Shown piece after piece: positions 8,852 to 16,924 of a stretch of DNA of 32,735 nucleotides (its first letter is position 1; every line of letters starts with the position of its first letter). The position numbers and the translations under genes are program-made. Location of the stretch: NCBI GenBank assembly GCA_026391005.1, contig JAPLEV010000039.1, forward strand, positions 1 through 32,735. Reading direction: 5' to 3'. The notes under the pieces were generated by a model. That model was not told the DNA's origin. It made no database searches and saw only the letters and a list, made by a program, of their open reading frames with translations. Source of the DNA: Flavobacteriia bacterium. GTDB taxonomy: Bacteria > Bacteroidota > Bacteroidia > Flavobacteriales_D > Crocinitomicaceae.

Positions 8852-9896
8852 ATTCTAACAATTTTGTAGCGACATTATGAGTGGATAAAAGTAAGCTAGC
8901 CCAAGAAAAACCCACACCAAAGCCGCAAAGCAATAGACATAAACGTTCCTTTTTTAACGCTTCACTTAATTCCGAACAAAGCGTTAAAGGAATAGAGGCA
9001 GAACTTGTATTTCCAAAATTACCAATTGAACTTGGGCATTTTTCTTTCGGCAAGTTCATTTTTTTTCGAATACTATCTGTGATCAATTGATTTGCCTGAT
9101 GCAACACGAGGTAATCAAGTTGCTCCGTTTTTAATTTTGCTAAGTCGAGTGCATTATTAATCGACTTAGGGACATTTTTCAGCGCAAAATTAAATACCGC
9201 CATGCCATCAATTGCCAAATGTTTTTTAGAGCGGACAACACCCGGTGCCACCTCAATATCTTGATCATCAAAACTTTGGTAAGGCATTCGAGAATGCCCC
9301 GCCTCAATAATAATTGCATCAGCACCACTCCCATCCGTCCCTGCGTCAAAAAACCAATCTTTTCCTTTGGCATCGTATTCCAGTAAAGTTGCTGAACCTG
9401 CGTCTCCAAAAAGAGGAAAGGCTGTTTTATCTTGTTCATGCGTCGAAATGGTTGATTTATCACCAGCTAAAAGCAATACTTTTCTCAATCCACCCTGTTG
9501 CAGATAACGGTTAGCAAGGAGCAAACCATGAACGTATCCTGAACATCCTAAATTCACATCAAAAGCCATACAAGTCTTTGGCAATCCTAATTTATCTTGC
9601 AAAATAGCTGCACTTGCCGGTAGAAAATAGTCTGGAGATTGAGTTACAAATACTAATAAATCTATTTCATGATGACAATTCATATCTTCCAAAAGCGTCT
9701 GAGCAGCTTTGAAACACATATCTGAAGCGGTAACATTAGTTGCAGCAACTCTTCGCTCAATTATACCTGTTGTATTAGCGAACATTTTTGCTTCATCTTC
9801 CGAAAAATAAGGATAATCATGCGTTTTATACACCATCTTAGGAATGACAGAATATATTGCTTTTACAGCAGTATGTTTAAGCCTTAGCTCCGCCAC
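8844..9896 (-). CDS. 3-oxoacyl-ACP synthase III (KAS III/FabH-like), copy 1
   Basis: Thiolase-fold condensing enzyme of 350 residues. The Cys-His-Asn triad is complete: Cys118 in VNLGCSGYVHGL, His266 in VLHQANQ and Asn296 in GNFGNTSSASIP. TGIIERRV near residue 43 is the usual FabH N-terminal motif. KAS III enzymes carry out decarboxylative condensation of an acyl-CoA starter with malonyl-ACP. The start is a GTG that lies inside the last codons of the ACP gene (20-bp overlap); no ATG occurs before residue 21, and starting there would cut into the first conserved strand. Not the housekeeping fabH by context (no plsX or rpmF beside it), but part of a dedicated carrier-protein block. Confidence 0.9.
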   Translation of the reverse strand: MAELRLKHTAVKAIYSVIPKMVYKTHDYPYFSEDEAKMFANTTGIIERRVAATNVTASDMCFKAAQTLLEDMNCHHEIDLLVFVTQSPDYFLPASAAILQDKLGLPKTCMAFDVNLGCSGYVHGLLLANRYLQQGGLRKVLLLAGDKSTISTHEQDKTAFPLFGDAGSATLLEYDAKGKDWFFDAGTDGSGADAIIIEAGHSRMPYQSFDDQDIEVAPGVVRSKKHLAIDGMAVFNFALKNVPKSINNALDLAKLKTEQLDYLVLHQANQLITDSIRKKMNLPKEKCPSSIGNFGNTSSASIPLTLCSELSEALKKERLCLLLCGFGVGFSWASLLLSTHNVATKLLEYD

Positions 9897-10128
9897 CGTT
9901 TAATTTTAAGCGTGTAATATCAAATAAATCGTTAATGGTGACACACGATTTCAATTCATCTCCATTTAGAAGAACATCATACTTTGAATCAATTAATGCA
10001 ACAAAAATAAGCGCATGCATACTACTCCAACCCTCCATATCACGAAAAACGCTATTCGGAGTCACATCTCCTGGATTTAGATTGTCAAACTCTTCTTCAA
10101 TCGCTTTAATAAAATCATCTATTTCCAT
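9877..10128 (-). CDS. Acyl carrier protein (specialised)
   Basis: Acidic helical protein of 83 residues with the ACP layout: helix 1 (DDFIKAIEEEFDNL), then the attachment motif GWSSMHALIFVALID. Ser36 is the expected 4'-phosphopantetheine site; the common Asp before it is replaced by Ser35, as in many non-fatty-acid ACPs. It differs clearly from housekeeping AcpP, which has the DSLDTVELVM motif. It sits between two KAS III genes, 19 bp after one and overlapping the next by 20 bp, so it is the likely shared carrier on which those enzymes and the SDR act. Confidence 0.85.
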   Translation of the reverse strand: MEIDDFIKAIEEEFDNLNPGDVTPNSVFRDMEGWSSMHALIFVALIDSKYDVLLNGDELKSCVTINDLFDITRLKLNGGGAKA

Positions 10129-10147
10129 AAGTCAAATATACATTTTT

Positions 10148-11110
10148 CTACCATTCAATTACGGTTCCAATACAAGAAAAACCAATCCCAAAACCGAGTA
10201 ACACTATCTTATCACCTTTTTTAAAAGTGCCTAGCGCTGCTGCTGTTTCTAGTGCAATGGGAATAGAACATGAAACAGTATTGCCAACTTCTTCAAAATT
10301 AGAAATGAATTTATGCTCGGGAATATTGCATTTTCGCTGAAGGGATTTCAAAATAAATGCACTTGCTTGATGAAAAATGAAAAAATCTATTTCTGAAATT
10401 GTTAAGCCATTTTTCACTAATGTCTGTTCCAAAAACCCAGGGATTTCCTTTAAAGCAAAGCGCAGCACTTCCAGCCCATTCATTTCGATACGTCCAAAAG
10501 GCAATTGATTCACTTGATCGGAATATTTATTTATCCATGCCTCATCTATTGGATTGCGACCTCCTCCACGTTCTACCTTTAAAAAATCAAATCCATTCCC
10601 AAAAGTTGCAAATGTAAACTTTCCAATGGCTTTAGTATTATTTTCCGAAACAACAATAGCGGCACCAGCATCACCAAAAATCGATCGCAATACGATATCC
10701 TCACTATGAATTGCTTTTGTAGGCACTTCCCCTAATAAGATTAACACATTCCTTGCATTCCCAGCAGAAATCATAGCTTCTGCAACACTTAAACTATACA
10801 AAAATCCCGAACAGCCTTGAGGTAAATCAATTGTACCACAAGTTGAAGACAATCCTAATTTATGATGCAAAACACTTGCGGTTGTTGGTGAATTATAATC
10901 TAAAACAAGCGTTGAAACAATAAGAAAATCAATTTCGCGCTTATCTATTTCTGGATAATCATTGAACAGCTTTAATACAGCTTTATAGGCAAGATCAGAA
11001 CCAATTTCATCTTGACTAGCATGATAACGATTGTTACTATTGCTGTCAATAGAAAGTGGTGGTCCAGGAAGATAGTAACTTATTTTTCTAATTTTAGCAA
11101 ACAATTTCAA
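10148..11110 (-). CDS. 3-oxoacyl-ACP synthase III (KAS III/FabH-like), copy 2
   Basis: Second condensing enzyme, 320 residues, with Cys100 in DLPQGCSGFLYSL, His247 in IFHQASAFI and Asn277 in FEEVGNTVSCSIP, so all three catalytic residues are present. It is shorter at the N-terminus than copy 1 and lacks the TGI-ER motif: residues 18-36 (PPLSIDSNSNNRYHASQDE) replace it. The start is a TTG at 11108-11110; an in-frame TAG lies directly upstream, so no longer form is possible, and the first in-frame ATG is well inside the protein. First gene of the six-gene block. The divergence between the two copies suggests different starter or chain-length steps. Confidence 0.88.
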   Translation of the reverse strand: MKLFAKIRKISYYLPGPPLSIDSNSNNRYHASQDEIGSDLAYKAVLKLFNDYPEIDKREIDFLIVSTLVLDYNSPTTASVLHHKLGLSSTCGTIDLPQGCSGFLYSLSVAEAMISAGNARNVLILLGEVPTKAIHSEDIVLRSIFGDAGAAIVVSENNTKAIGKFTFATFGNGFDFLKVERGGGRNPIDEAWINKYSDQVNQLPFGRIEMNGLEVLRFALKEIPGFLEQTLVKNGLTISEIDFFIFHQASAFILKSLQRKCNIPEHKFISNFEEVGNTVSCSIPIALETAAALGTFKKGDKIVLLGFGIGFSCIGTVIEW

Positions 11111-11237
11111 CTATGTATTAGGTGTTATTTTTACAATATTAAAAATTACAAGTTGATAAGTTGAGTAATTTTAAATAATTAACAAGTTATTATGGCAACT
11201 TTTAATTATCTTTAACGTCAAGAAACAAATTTATATA

Positions 11238-11585
11238 ATGAATAAATTATACTTAATTCTAATCATTTTTTGTGTTATTGGAACAACAGTTTACAGTCAA
11301 AACACTCAACCAAATTCAAGGAAAGACCTAAACAAAAAGGTCGTTATCATCGACAAAAAAGATGAAAAAGCAATCGCAAGCGAAGTTCCCTACGTTCATT
11401 TTTGGAAATACCTATTTGACGACAAAAAAATGAAGTCCCTATTTATTGACGGAAAAATACCCGCTTCTTTTCCACTTTACGATAAAGCTAAATCGCATGG
11501 AGAAAATAAACAACTAGCAAAAGAATGGGGCTTAAGTAATAAAAAGCTTCTTAAAAAAGAATTTCGAAATAAATTAGATAAATAA
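11238..11585 (+). CDS. Small secreted protein of unknown function
   Basis: Protein of 115 residues with a clear signal peptide (MNKLYLILIIFCVIGTTVYS, cleavage near SQNTQ). The mature part is very lysine-rich and contains VPYVHFWKYLFDDKKMKSLFIDGKIPASFPLYD. I recognise no family. Only 5 bp separates its stop from the start of the large T9SS cargo gene, so the two are probably co-transcribed and may act together at the cell surface. Divergent from the KAS III block. Confidence 0.7.
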   Translation: MNKLYLILIIFCVIGTTVYSQNTQPNSRKDLNKKVVIIDKKDEKAIASEVPYVHFWKYLFDDKKMKSLFIDGKIPASFPLYDKAKSHGENKQLAKEWGLSNKKLLKKEFRNKLDK

Positions 11586-11590
11586 ACGGT

Positions 11591-14182
11591 TTGATAAAAA
11601 ATATACTCTTCTTATACTTTTGCTTGTCGTTATCACAAGTTTATTTTTCGCAATGTAATGGTGCATCTCCTTTTTGCACGGGAACCAATTACTCCTTCCC
11701 GAATACAACAAACGTACAAAACTTAGGAGCAGTTAGTTGTTTAGGTTCTACTCCTAATCCTGTTTGGTATTTTATGGAAATTGACCAAAACGGCCCCATG
11801 ACATTCAGTATTAGTCAATCCACCGCAGGAGGATCAGGAATAGATGTCGATTTTGCCTTGTGGGGGCCATTTACCTCCCTTGCAGCTGGATGTGGAGGAA
11901 GCACATTTCCATCAGGAAGCACTGTTGATTGCAGTTATTCTCCAAGCCCTACAGAAACCGCCAACATACCAAATGCACAAATTGGCCAATTCTACATTTT
12001 ATTATTGACTAATTTTTCAAATCAAGCAGGAACCATTTCCTTTTCGCAAACAGGAGGGAGTGGCTCAGCTGATTGCTCCTTTATTTGTGGAGTAACTGGC
12101 TTTACCGCCATCCCTAGCGCTTGTAATCCCGCCACTAATACGTATGGATTAACGGGTACGTTAAGCATCACAAATCCACCTGGCTCGGGGACCCTAACCA
12201 TCACAAATAGTTGTGGTGGCTCTCAGGTATTCAATGCCCCTTTTTCAAATAGTATCAATTATAGTTTCCCAGGACTTGCCGCAAATGGTTCCACTTGTAC
12301 GGTAACGACATCCTTCTCTGCAAATGCGAATTGCAACACATTTCAAACTTATAATGCCCCAGCTCCATGCTCAGGTGGAAATCCTTGTTCATTTAGTAAT
12401 TTCACAGGAAATATTACCAATTGTGATGCTATAACTAATCAATATACCATTACAGGTTCCATCAATTATACGAATGCACCCGGATCGGGAACACTAACCC
12501 TAGTAAATTCGTGTGGGGGCCAGCAAGTTTTTAACGCACCATTTGGTAGCTCTTCCAATTTCTCATTTACTGGTCCAGCGAATGGTGTAAGTTGTATTGT
12601 TACCGCTTCTTTTTCAGCAGACCCAAGTTGTAGTGCCACCTTAACTTATGACATTCCACCTTCGTGCAATTGTACAGCCATGATGGGGACATTTACGACT
12701 ACTTTAAGTCCAATGCCTACGATTAATAAAATATGTTACGGAGATTCACTTTCCATTACCACGAATAATAACTTCTTTGTTCCTTCTGAATTAATTGGAG
12801 CAACAACACCTGGTTCTCCTACCTATGATCCTACTGCACCACCTTATGATCCTGGAATTGTTTGGCTCGCCTATTCTTGTCCTCCTACCATTTCATTAAC
12901 ACCACAACAATCCAATGCTTCTGGATTAACGATTCCCGATGATCCTTGTTTGGTGGGCGTAGTAACTTCAGGGGGAGATTTGTTAGATTTAAACGATCTT
13001 AGTTTTATCAATTCATTCCCTCCGGGAACCTTTACAAATAATGTTGTGTATTTTGTTCCATTGACAATGTATAGCATTCAAACGGGTACGTATAGTTTCG
13101 TAACATTGCCCGCTTTAGATTGTTTTGATATGGGAGATCCAATTGCTGTGCAATACCTTCCTCAAATTACTGCTACCTCTACCTCCAATTGCGCCAATGG
13201 TACGGCCACCGTTACCATTTCAGGAGGATCTCCTCAATTGAATGGAACATCCTTTAATGCTATCGTTCCATCGTTACTCCCTAACACAGCAAGTTTTGTT
13301 ACAACTACCTGCTTAAATGGAGGTAATATCGTAATAGACAATTTAACAGCTGCCGGTCCTTATTCATTTTCAGTACTTGATGATAATGGATGTCAATTTG
13401 ATTACACGGGTAATTACGTAGGCGGAGAAGCCGCAGGACTAAGCTACCCTGACAATATTTATTGTCAAACTGATACCGATCCTATCGCGACCATTACTGG
13501 TACTCAAGGCGGAACTGTAACAAGTGGTCCCGGATTATCCTTAAATCCAACAACTGGGGCGATTGACCTTTCAAATTCAAACACTGGAGCCTATTTAGTC
13601 ACCTACACAACTTCAGCAGCTGTATGTCCGGGAATAGCCACTTATAACCTTACGATATCGTCTTCGCCAATTGTTGATGCTGGAGAAGACCAAACCGTTT
13701 GTTTAGGGAATTCTGTTATTTTAGATGCATCGGGCGCTACCTCTTACGTTTGGAACAACAATGCAAGCAACGGCATGGCTTACCTTCCACCAGTCGGAGT
13801 AAATGAACTTATCGTCTTTGGAACAAATAGTGAGGGATGCATTGGAACAGATACCCTACAAATAACGGTTCTACCTGATTGTTATGGAGAAAATATTGTT
13901 TACTGGGTTCCAAATACGTTTACACCAGACGGCGACCAGTTTAACCAAACATTTAAACCTGTTATGTATTCTGGATTTGATCCATTTGAGTACGAATTTT
14001 TAATATTCAATCGATGGGGAGAGTTAATATGGGAAACACACAATGTAAGTTTTGGATGGGATGGATCATACAATAAAGGTATGAAGTCGCCAGATGGAAT
14101 CTATACGTGGAAACTTACCTTTAAAACGACGAATAACGACGAAAAGATAATGAAGTTAGGTCACGTAACACTTATTCGATAG
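11591..14182 (+). CDS. T9SS type B-sorted surface protein (gliding-motility CTD)
   Basis: Secreted protein of 863 residues starting at a TTG; the resulting N-terminus, MIKNILFLYFCLSLSQVYFS, is a good signal peptide. Residues 22-155 form a Cys-rich domain. Residues about 167-260 and 268-359 are two copies of a tandem repeat with a 100-residue period (both contain PGSGTLT, NSCGG and QVFNAPF). A later Ig-like stretch includes VDAGEDQTVCLGNSVILDASG. The last 90 or so residues are the T9SS type B sorting domain: VPNTFTPDGDQFNQTFKP, FLIFNRWGELIW, FGWDGSYNKGMKSPDGIYTW and a final GHVTLIR. The domain directs export through the type IX system and anchoring or release at the outer surface. The role is probably adhesive or structural; no enzymatic domain is seen. 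Confidence 0.88.
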   Translation: MIKNILFLYFCLSLSQVYFSQCNGASPFCTGTNYSFPNTTNVQNLGAVSCLGSTPNPVWYFMEIDQNGPMTFSISQSTAGGSGIDVDFALWGPFTSLAAGCGGSTFPSGSTVDCSYSPSPTETANIPNAQIGQFYILLLTNFSNQAGTISFSQTGGSGSADCSFICGVTGFTAIPSACNPATNTYGLTGTLSITNPPGSGTLTITNSCGGSQVFNAPFSNSINYSFPGLAANGSTCTVTTSFSANANCNTFQTYNAPAPCSGGNPCSFSNFTGNITNCDAITNQYTITGSINYTNAPGSGTLTLVNSCGGQQVFNAPFGSSSNFSFTGPANGVSCIVTASFSADPSCSATLTYDIPPSCNCTAMMGTFTTTLSPMPTINKICYGDSLSITTNNNFFVPSELIGATTPGSPTYDPTAPPYDPGIVWLAYSCPPTISLTPQQSNASGLTIPDDPCLVGVVTSGGDLLDLNDLSFINSFPPGTFTNNVVYFVPLTMYSIQTGTYSFVTLPALDCFDMGDPIAVQYLPQITATSTSNCANGTATVTISGGSPQLNGTSFNAIVPSLLPNTASFVTTTCLNGGNIVIDNLTAAGPYSFSVLDDNGCQFDYTGNYVGGEAAGLSYPDNIYCQTDTDPIATITGTQGGTVTSGPGLSLNPTTGAIDLSNSNTGAYLVTYTTSAAVCPGIATYNLTISSSPIVDAGEDQTVCLGNSVILDASGATSYVWNNNASNGMAYLPPVGVNELIVFGTNSEGCIGTDTLQITVLPDCYGENIVYWVPNTFTPDGDQFNQTFKPVMYSGFDPFEYEFLIFNRWGELIWETHNVSFGWDGSYNKGMKSPDGIYTWKLTFKTTNNDEKIMKLGHVTLIR

Positions 14183-14202
14183 TGGAGGTTTAATTCACCA
14201 AT

Positions 14203-14733
14203 CTAAGCTAATTTATCGCTAAAAACCTTCTTGAATTTCTCAATTTTAGGTTTAACAACATATTGACAGTACTGATTTTGAGGATTTCGTAAGAAATAAT
14301 CATGGTGATATTCTTCCGCAGGATAGAATATAGTAATTGGCTCAATGGTTGTAACAATTTCGTCCTCCCAAACTTTATTCAATTTCAAGTTTTCCTTAAA
14401 TTTTTCTATCTCCATTTTATGTTCCTCAGAATGATAAAAAATGGCAGACCGATATTGCGTTCCGATATCATTACCTTGTCGATTCAACTGAGTCGGATCA
14501 TGAATCCACCAAAATAATTCTAGAACCGAAGATAGCGCTATGATTTCATCATCGAATGTTACCTCCACAACTTCAGCGTGACCTGTATTTCCAGAACATA
14601 CCGCTTCATAACTCGGATTAGTGGAAAGACCACCTGTATAGCCAGGAATTGACGAAACAACACCCTTTAAAGATCGCATAGTGGCATCTAAACACCAAAA
14701 GCAACCGGCACCTAAAGTAATTTTAACGATCAT
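14203..14733 (-). CDS. msrA: Peptide methionine sulfoxide reductase MsrA
   Basis: Full-length MsrA, 176 residues. GCFWC near the N-terminus holds the catalytic Cys11 and a second Cys14; PGYTGG, GHAEVVEV, FWWIHDPTQLNRQGNDIGTQYRSAIF and the C-terminal HHDYFLRNPQNQYCQYVV are all family motifs. It reduces the S-epimer of methionine sulfoxide in proteins using thioredoxin. No signal peptide, so it is cytoplasmic, in contrast to the exported MsrB 10 bp upstream; the pair covers both epimers but in different compartments. Last gene of the run starting at 16526. Confidence 0.96.
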   Translation of the reverse strand: MIVKITLGAGCFWCLDATMRSLKGVVSSIPGYTGGLSTNPSYEAVCSGNTGHAEVVEVTFDDEIIALSSVLELFWWIHDPTQLNRQGNDIGTQYRSAIFYHSEEHKMEIEKFKENLKLNKVWEDEIVTTIEPITIFYPAEEYHHDYFLRNPQNQYCQYVVKPKIEKFKKVFSDKLA

Positions 14734-14743
14734 ATGTAAGGCA

Positions 14744-15214
14744 TTAAGGATTAGGAATAAAATTCAAGGCAGCGGAATTAACGCAGTAGCGCATGCCCGT
14801 AGGTTGAGGGCCATCATCAAAGACATGTCCGAGGTGTGCATTACAATTAGCACAAAGTATTTCAAAACGAACCATACCGAAAGAATCGTCTCTTTTTTTC
14901 AATACATTTTTGGAATCAATTGCATTGTAGAAACTAGGCCAACCGGAACCCGAATCATATTTGGTTTCACTTTCAAACAATGGTTTGTCGCAGCCAATGC
15001 ATATGTAGGTTCCTGCCTCATGATGATCAACATATTTTCCTGTAAAAGGTTGTTCGGTCCCACCCTCCTTGATAATATAGCAAACATTTTCCGGAAGCAT
15101 TTTCTTTCCGTAGGGAACAAGACTGTCACTTTTAGCTTTTGAATTCCCTTTGTCTTTTTGTCCAAAAGAGCAGGAAACGGTTATAAAAAGTAAGAATACA
15201 CAACAAATTTTCAT
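14744..15214 (-). CDS. msrB: Peptide methionine sulfoxide reductase MsrB, exported
   Basis: MsrB of 156 residues with all signature residues: two CxxC zinc pairs (C72/C75 and C121/C124), SGSGWPSF, the GHVFDDGP segment and the catalytic Cys144 in RYCVNSAAL. It reduces the R-epimer of protein methionine sulfoxide. The N-terminus is a hydrophobic leader (MKICCVFLLFITVSCSFGQ) ending in a Cys that could be lipidated, although the lipobox is imperfect; either way it should act in the periplasm or at the membrane. Spacing of 10 bp on both sides joins it to msrA and the transporter gene. Confidence 0.95.
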   Translation of the reverse strand: MKICCVFLLFITVSCSFGQKDKGNSKAKSDSLVPYGKKMLPENVCYIIKEGGTEQPFTGKYVDHHEAGTYICIGCDKPLFESETKYDSGSGWPSFYNAIDSKNVLKKRDDSFGMVRFEILCANCNAHLGHVFDDGPQPTGMRYCVNSAALNFIPNP

Positions 15215-15224
15215 AGCGCTAGAT

Positions 15225-15953
15225 TTAAGAAGTTAAGATTTGATCCTCATGGTTTTTAGGGGTAAAGAAATACTTACGAACCCACCAATGCCCTAAATAA
15301 ATCAAAGGTGTAAGAGCGATTGCAATAATAAGCTTTAAAATATAATTCGTTGGGGCAATACTTAAAAAATCAGAAAATGCCATTTTACCTGGTAAGACAA
15401 AGCCAATATACAAAACAATAAATGAATCAATTAATTGAGAAACAGCTGTGCTTCCTGTACTTCGAAGCCAAATATAACGATTTCCTGTACGTTTTTTAAT
15501 AAAAGTAAAAATAGTAGCATCGAGTAATTGCGAAACAAGAAATGCGACAATACTTCCAATAATTACCATTTGCGCTTGACCAAAAACTAAATTGTATGAT
15601 TTATTATCTGAAAGACCAGAATTAGGTAGTTCAACAGCGGGAAGAAGCATTGAGAAACCAACAATAATAAAACAATAAAAGATAAGACCAGCAGTAATCC
15701 AAGATAAGCGTCTAACTATTTTAGTACCATAAAACTCATTAATCAAATCGGTTAAGAGAAAAACAATTGGCCAAGGAAGAATTCCAACAATCGTAACGAA
15801 AGGACCAAATTTCCAATTCCCCATTTGAAAAGAAATGGGAATCTCAATTAATTTATTACTGATTAACTCCGCAGTGACAGCACTTGTAACAAAAAGTCCA
15901 ACCAATACGATAAGTAACCAATGTTTTTTATCTAAAACTAAAATAGAATTCAT
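15225..15953 (-). CDS. yhhQ: Queuosine precursor transporter (YhhQ/COG1738 family)
   Basis: Integral membrane protein of 242 residues with about six hydrophobic helices. LLTDLINEFYGTKIVRRLSW is the family hallmark; the AQMVIIGSIVAFLVSQLLDATIF and SQLIDSFIVLYIGF segments are also typical. YhhQ-type carriers take up 7-cyano- or 7-aminomethyl-7-deazaguanine for queuosine modification of tRNA. It lies between NlpC/P60 (30 bp) and msrB (10 bp). No preQ1 riboswitch was recognised upstream and no queuosine synthesis genes are visible in the window. Confidence 0.88.
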   Translation of the reverse strand: MNSILVLDKKHWLLIVLVGLFVTSAVTAELISNKLIEIPISFQMGNWKFGPFVTIVGILPWPIVFLLTDLINEFYGTKIVRRLSWITAGLIFYCFIIVGFSMLLPAVELPNSGLSDNKSYNLVFGQAQMVIIGSIVAFLVSQLLDATIFTFIKKRTGNRYIWLRSTGSTAVSQLIDSFIVLYIGFVLPGKMAFSDFLSIAPTNYILKLIIAIALTPLIYLGHWWVRKYFFTPKNHEDQILTS

Positions 15954-15983
15954 ACTAAAAATACAAATGAAAATAGATTATGT

Positions 15984-16526
15984 TTATTTCTTTTTTGTAT
16001 CACTATAATCTAAGCGTTTTGACTTAAGGTAACGAGAAATATAGTACTTGCTTGTTTTAAAATTATCAATTTTCACCCCTGAATTAGCTGAATGAATAAA
16101 ACGAATAGCGTCAGGGGTTACCTCAATAACCATGGCAACATGACCAATCGAATTAGATTTAGCGTTGCTTCCTTTAAAAAACATTAGGTCACCCGCTTGT
16201 AAATTTTCTAATTTAACCGTTTCCCCCAATTCAGCTAAATTGTAACTGGTTCTAGACAGCGAAAATCCGAAGTTTCCAAATATGTAATTTATAAAACCTG
16301 AGCAATCAAAACCAGAAGGGGTGGTTCCGCCCCAATGATAAGGTGTACCAACGAATGTTTTTGCAAAAGCAATAATGGAATTAATTTTCGAACTATTTTG
16401 ATTGTTAAAAGTTGGTAAGGTATCACCAGAAGTAGCAGGCAAATTATTTGGCGTATTTTGAGCTAGTCCAAAAGAAATTGAACACAAAAGACTAAAACAA
16501 AGAAATACTTTTTTAAATGTATTCAT
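15984..16526 (-). CDS. NlpC/P60-family peptidoglycan hydrolase
   Basis: Secreted protein of 180 residues with signal peptide MNTFKKVFLCFSLLCSISFGLAQ. The NlpC/P60 domain covers about residues 50-170: VGTPYHWGGTTPSGFDCSGF holds the catalytic Cys75, SIGHVAMV the His129 and FIHSANSG the third polar residue His145. Such enzymes cleave the gamma-D-Glu to diamino acid bond in peptidoglycan stem peptides. No extra SH3 or LysM domain is present. First gene of the leftward operon ending with msrA, and divergent from the MerR gene across 53 bp. Confidence 0.93.
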   Translation of the reverse strand: MNTFKKVFLCFSLLCSISFGLAQNTPNNLPATSGDTLPTFNNQNSSKINSIIAFAKTFVGTPYHWGGTTPSGFDCSGFINYIFGNFGFSLSRTSYNLAELGETVKLENLQAGDLMFFKGSNAKSNSIGHVAMVIEVTPDAIRFIHSANSGVKIDNFKTSKYYISRYLKSKRLDYSDTKKK

Positions 16527-16579
16527 ATGAATTCCAATTGCGAAATTATAACTATTTTCGAAGATAATTCCTTAAAGAT

Positions 16580-16924
16580 ATGGTAAAAATTCATACCGAA
16601 CAACTTACAAAGCTATATTATTCAATTGGGGAAGTTGCTAAATTACTGGGTGTAAACGCTTCATTATTAAGATTTTGGGAGAAACAATTTAACTTGACGG
16701 TTTCAAAAAAAAACAATAAGGGAAACCGGCTTTACGCAGTGAAAGAAATAAAACAAATTAGCATTATTTATGATTTGCTTAAAAACCAAGGTTATACCAT
16801 AGAAGGTGCAAAAAAAGCCTTAAAGCTTTCGGAACCTAGTCAATCATCGAACGAACCTAAAGAGCTAAGCATTATTAGTAAACTGGAGGATATCAAACAA
16901 AGGCTAGAAAAACTTAAAACTTAA
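16580..16924 (+). CDS. MerR-family transcriptional regulator
   Basis: DNA-binding protein of 114 residues. YSIGEVAKLLGVNASLLRFWEKQF is the winged helix-turn-helix, followed by KKNNKGNRLYAVKEIKQISIIYDLLKNQGYTIEGAKKALK, the usual MerR second half; a short coiled coil ends the protein. It lacks an effector domain or metal-binding cysteines, so the inducer is unknown. This short form (RFWE, not RYYE) is common and monocistronic in Bacteroidota. It overlaps the convergent DUF1295 gene by 4 bp. Confidence 0.9.
   Translation: MVKIHTEQLTKLYYSIGEVAKLLGVNASLLRFWEKQFNLTVSKKNNKGNRLYAVKEIKQISIIYDLLKNQGYTIEGAKKALKLSEPSQSSNEPKELSIISKLEDIKQRLEKLKT

Noticed and set aside
9877..10128. The ACP as the housekeeping AcpP
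   Set aside because: The motif GWSSMHALI lacks the DSLDTVELVM of AcpP, and fabF/fabD are not adjacent.
6561..11110. The KAS III-ACP block as a flexirubin/dialkylresorcinol or aryl polyene cluster
   Set aside because: No aromatase, ammonia-lyase, KAS II-like pair, dehydratase, acyltransferase or halogenase is present, and the block ends in sugar-type transferases.
11111..11237. Promoters in the divergent gap between the KAS III block and the small secreted gene
   Set aside because: Only 7-of-8 matches to TAnnTTTG (for example TATCTTTA) were found and none with a properly spaced TTG.
12022..12204. Open frames antisense to the T9SS cargo (also 12871-13077)
   Set aside because: They mirror the low-complexity Gly/Thr/Pro codons of the real gene and resemble no protein.
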